The notes under the pieces are model-generated. The model saw only the letters and a list, made by a program, of their open reading frames with translations. It was not told the origin of the DNA and searched no databases. The position numbers were made by a program, and so were the translations under genes. From Candidatus Limnocylindrales bacterium (lineage in GTDB: Bacteria; Chloroflexota; Limnocylindria; Limnocylindrales; CSP1-4), in assembly GCA_030647575.1 (NCBI GenBank), contig JAUSJS010000091.1, positions 1-24,009 on the forward strand: a DNA stretch of 24,009 nucleotides, given 5' to 3'. The stretch's first letter is position 1. Each line of letters begins with the position of its first letter. Shown in pieces: positions 21,650 to 24,009 of the stretch.

Positions 21650-22125
21650 TGACACCCAGCGAGGACACCAGCATGCAAGACGTTGCTTTCGAATCGCTCC
21701 TATCGCCAGAGCACGCCGTCATTGATTACCTGATTGCGGCCGATTTCGCGGAGGTGATCAACGGCAAGAGCTACATCATCGGAGGAGGATGGGATCGGTT
21801 CAGTCCAGCCTCCTACCCAGTGCAGATGAGGCTCGGCGTCGCCGTTGGAATCCGGGTGCCATATCTTGAGGCCAACCTCCCACATCACTTCGTGCTGATT
21901 CTTCGAACCGGGGACGGTAAGGAGTTGTTGAAGATCGAAGGTGATCTGGAGACGGGTCGTGCGCCGGGGTCGAGAGGCGAAGACACGTTGGTGCCAATCG
22001 CTGCGAACGCGCAGGTTGAGGTGCCCGAGCCGAATCTTATGGAGCTGATCGCCCAGGTTGGAGAGTCAACGAAGCGCATCAGCATTCGCGCCGTCGAGTC
22101 CCCAGGATCGCCGTCGCGCCGATGA
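21649..22125 (+). CDS. DUF6941-like protein of unknown function
   Basis: A 158-residue soluble protein divergent from the toxin-antitoxin pair. The core DYLIAADFAEVINGKSYIIGGGWDRF (about residues 26-51), followed by LGVAVGIRVPY and HHFVLILRTGDGKELLKIEGDLETG, has the pattern of the DUF6941 family (D-Y-x-x-A-D-x-A-E-x-x-x-G-K-x-Y-x-x-G-x-G-W). That family has no known activity. The predicted fold is mostly beta. No signal peptide, membrane segment or catalytic motif is evident. The ATG at 21649 is 7 bases from a consensus promoter, so the mRNA would be leaderless. It shares its operator with the toxin-antitoxin unit, suggesting common control or arrival together. Confidence 0.75.
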   Translation: MTPSEDTSMQDVAFESLLSPEHAVIDYLIAADFAEVINGKSYIIGGGWDRFSPASYPVQMRLGVAVGIRVPYLEANLPHHFVLILRTGDGKELLKIEGDLETGRAPGSRGEDTLVPIAANAQVEVPEPNLMELIAQVGESTKRISIRAVESPGSPSRR

Positions 22126-22156
22126 GACTCGTCGTTGGGCCGCTCAGATGTTCTGG

Positions 22157-23338
22157 TCAGACGTTGAAGACCTTCTGAACCTCCATTAGGCCACCCGCCA
22201 GGGCATCGATGTCCTCACGAGTCGAGTAAACGTTGAACGAAGCGCGCGCCGTGGCCGCGAGATCCAACCGTTCGTGGAGCGGCATCGTGCAGTGGTGGCC
22301 CGCCCTCACGGCAATGCCGAAGCGGTCCAGGACCTGGGCGACGTCGTGCGGGTGGATTCCCGGCAGGTTGAACGGGATGACGCCGCCGCGGAGATCGGGG
22401 TCGAGCGGCCCGTAGAGCTCGATGGCCGGAACCTCGCGCGGCAGGACCTCCAGGGCGTAGGCGACCAGATCGCGTTCGTGCTCCCGCACGGCGTCCATGC
22501 CGAGCGCTTGCAGGTACTCCGCGGCAACACCCAGCCCGATCGCGTCACCGACCGCCGGTGTGCCCGCCTCGAACTTCCAGGGGATCTCGTTGAACTCGGA
22601 ACGGCGCAGGTGAACCTCGCGGATCATCTCGCCGCCGGCCAGGAACGGCGGCATCGCCTCGAGCAGCTCGCGTCGAGCCCATAACGCACCCGAGCCCATT
22701 GGGGCGAGCATCTTGTGGCCCGAAAACGCGTAGAAGTCGCAGCCGAGCTCCTGGACGTCGACCGGCACGTGCGGGACGGCCTGGGCGCCATCGATCAGGA
22801 CCAGCGCGCCTGCCGCGTGGGCCATCTCGACCATCTCGCGGACCGGGTTTATCGTGCCCAGCGTGTTCGAGACGTGGGTGAACGCGACGAGCTTCGGCTT
22901 GAGCCGCAGTAGGACCTCGAACACGTCGAGGCGGAGGATCCCGTCGTCGGTGATCGGGATGAACTCGAGGTCGCCGTCCTTCTCCTGGACCAGGATCTGC
23001 CACGGAACGAGGTTGGCGTGGTGCTCCATCTCGGTCAGGACGATGACGTCGCCGCGCGAGATGTTCCGGCGACCCCACGAGTACGAGACGAGGTTGATCG
23101 CCTCGGTCGCGTTCCGGGTGAACACGATCTCGTGGCTGTCCGGTGCGTTGATGAAGCGGGCGACCCTGGCGCGGGCCTTCTCGTACTCCGCCGTCGCCTT
23201 CTCGCCGATGGTGTAGATGCCGCGATGGACGTTGGCGTTGTATTCGCGGTAGTAGGCGTCCATCGCGTCGATCACCGCGCTCGGCTTCTGCGACGACGAG
23301 GCGGAGTCGAGGTAGACCAGCTTGTGGCCGTTGATCAC
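22157..23338 (-). CDS. sufS: SufS cysteine desulfurase, natural 5' end lost
   Basis: PLP enzyme that takes sulfur from cysteine for Fe-S assembly and thiocarboxylate formation. From the GTG at 23338 it has 393 residues. The PLP Lys is 209 in FSGHKML, the persulfide Cys is 350 in AGHHCTMPL, and MEHHANLVPW and IDGAQAVPHVPVDV are typical. Homology does not begin at this GTG. The same frame upstream reads SFDPHVVRRDFPILDQ, the usual SufS N-terminus, back to about 23386. Between there and the stop at 23492-23494 there is no ATG, GTG or TTG. The true start is thus missing at a breakpoint near 23390. If translated from GTG 23338, about 20 N-terminal residues would be lost. It normally pairs with SufU. 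Confidence 0.9.
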   Translation of the reverse strand: MINGHKLVYLDSASSSQKPSAVIDAMDAYYREYNANVHRGIYTIGEKATAEYEKARARVARFINAPDSHEIVFTRNATEAINLVSYSWGRRNISRGDVIVLTEMEHHANLVPWQILVQEKDGDLEFIPITDDGILRLDVFEVLLRLKPKLVAFTHVSNTLGTINPVREMVEMAHAAGALVLIDGAQAVPHVPVDVQELGCDFYAFSGHKMLAPMGSGALWARRELLEAMPPFLAGGEMIREVHLRRSEFNEIPWKFEAGTPAVGDAIGLGVAAEYLQALGMDAVREHERDLVAYALEVLPREVPAIELYGPLDPDLRGGVIPFNLPGIHPHDVAQVLDRFGIAVRAGHHCTMPLHERLDLAATARASFNVYSTREDIDALAGGLMEVQKVFNV

Positions 23339-23378
23339 CTGGTCCAGGATCGGGAAGTCCCGGCGGACGACGTGCGGG

Positions 23379-23538
23379 TCGAACGACGGGCGCGCCGCCG
23401 CGGGCTCGGATCGACGGCGAAGCTGGCCGCGAGCGCCAGCGCGCGCTCTTCCAATCGCTCGATACTGAGCAGCTCGTCGCGGAACGGTCGGTCAGGCGAC
23501 CGCGCTCCCGTACGCCACAACCGGCTGAAGAATCTCAA
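23379..23538 (-). pseudogene. N-terminal fragment of cyclic beta-glucan synthase-like protein
   Basis: About 53 residues from a TTG at 23538 read RFFSRLWRTGARSPD, then RPFRDELLSIERLEERALALAA. This resembles the start of very large cyclic beta-1,2-glucan synthases (NdvB/GH94 type), which begin with a short basic stretch and then a P(I/F)RxELxSxERLExxAxxLA segment. The match runs to about 23380-23390, where SufS homology takes over in a different frame. The frame itself continues only as nonsense to a stop at 23335. So only the first 2% or so of such a gene is present. Recognition is by eye; confidence in the family is moderate. Confidence 0.5.
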
Positions 23539-23649
23539 TCGTCCCCATCGTGACTGAGCGGGCCGGCCAGCTGACGTTCACCTAGTGCACACACAGCTCA
23601 ATCATAGTGCGCGCAGGGTGTGGCGCGTGTCTTCGCGGGAGCACGCAGG

Positions 23650-24009
23650 CTAGCGGCTCTCGGTCTTGTTGGACTCGTTGCTCGGTGCATGCGTCTGCAG
23701 CACGTCGACCAGATGGCGGCCCGACGGCGGCACGGCGACGCCCTTGCCGGTGACGATGCGGCGCGCGGTCAGTGTGCGGCCGTAGACCTGCCTGGTCGCG
23801 TCATCGTCGGGACGCAGTGAGGTGCCCTCGACCGACACGCCCGCGAAGAGGCCGCGCGACCGCGAGTAGCTCAGGATTTCCGCGCGCAGCGAGGCGTCGG
23901 TCGACGCTCCGATGGCGCGGCCTTTCGGGCCGGCCGCGGCCGACACGTCGGCGCCGAGCTTGACCTTGCTGTTGAGCAGCGCGTCAACGCCGCGCGCGTT
24001 GGTCACGAG
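23650..24009 (-). CDS. SYLF-domain (YSC84-like) lipid-binding protein, C-terminal part
   Basis: Partial gene cut by the right edge of the window; the frame is open through base 24009. The visible 119 or so residues contain RGVDALLNSKVKLGADVSAAAGPKGR, TDASLRAEILSYSRSRGLFAGVSVEGTSLRPDDDA, then VYGRTLTARRIVTG and VPPSGRHLVDVL. This is the conserved C-terminal half of SYLF/Ysc84 proteins, which bind phosphoinositides in eukaryotes and are often exported in bacteria. The GTG at 24006 is internal to the domain, not the start. The last 12 residues are polar and not conserved. It lies upstream of the glucan-synthase fragment on the same strand, beyond the suspected breakpoint. Confidence 0.85.
   Translation of the reverse strand, partial: LVTNARGVDALLNSKVKLGADVSAAAGPKGRAIGASTDASLRAEILSYSRSRGLFAGVSVEGTSLRPDDDATRQVYGRTLTARRIVTGKGVAVPPSGRHLVDVLQTHAPSNESNKTESR

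Larger units (their letters stand above)
20836..22156. other. Lower-GC island between sufS and sufU
   Basis: This stretch carries a toxin remnant, an antitoxin and a DUF6941-like gene, and splits the normally adjacent sufS and sufU. The block 20941-21000 counts to about 55% GC by eye, against about 70% at 19261-19320. Codon use looks less GC-biased in its genes. I found no integrase, terminal repeats or target duplication, so the mechanism of entry is open. Confidence 0.6.

Noticed and set aside
23539..23649. A promoter or small RNA between the SYLF and glucan-synthase fragments
   Set aside because: The 111 bases show no -10/-35 pair of good quality, no strong hairpin and no open frame; nothing can be supported.

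Overview
The window is 24 kb of dense, high-GC bacterial DNA. A 60-base block counted by eye near 19.3 kb is about 70% GC. Genes are short-spaced and lie on both strands. The mix of a polyphosphate glucokinase, an ECF transporter, a CysO/CysM/Mec-type cysteine pathway, SufU-type Fe-S scaffolding and many starts with a TANNNT -10 box 6-10 nt upstream fits a high-GC Terrabacteria genome. A Chloroflexota lineage (Limnocylindria/Ellin6529-like) is my best guess and Actinomycetota the alternative. This is inference from gene content, not a search. I saw no rRNA, tRNA, CRISPR array or transposase.

Layout. 1-5.1 kb: an ankyrin-repeat gene, an SDR dehydrogenase plus polyphosphate glucokinase pair, a K+ channel pseudogene, an aldehyde dehydrogenase and a membrane-anchored protein of unknown role. 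5.1-9.4 kb: Nudix hydrolase, small membrane protein and HxlR regulator (minus strand), a divergent HtrA-like protease, then purK-purE (minus). 9.4-14.4 kb: an atypical shikimate-kinase-like P-loop protein, a nucleoside hydrolase, and a four-gene ECF importer (S, T, A, A') that probably supplies a nucleoside, base or vitamin. 14.5-17.1 kb: a tandem universal stress protein behind a potentially structured leader, then a secreted TAP-type lipoprotein peptidase.

17.1-20.8 kb (minus): a sulfur-transfer operon reading sufU, rhodanese-MoeB fusion, CysO-like sulfur carrier, CysM-like synthase, Mec-like JAMM peptidase. This is a full set for making cysteine from a protein thiocarboxylate, linked to Fe-S assembly. 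The matching cysteine desulfurase sufS lies at 22.2-23.4 kb. It is separated from sufU by a lower-GC island (about 20.84-22.16 kb) holding an intact ribbon-helix-helix antitoxin, a frameshifted BrnT-like toxin, a DUF6941-like gene, and two face-to-face promoters sharing a 17-base palindrome.

23.38-24.0 kb: sufS loses its natural start at about 23.39 kb, where the sequence changes into the out-of-frame N-terminus of a cyclic-glucan-synthase-like protein, followed by the C-terminal part of a SYLF-domain gene cut by the window edge. This is either a genomic rearrangement or an assembly chimera, and everything right of 23.39 kb should be treated with caution.
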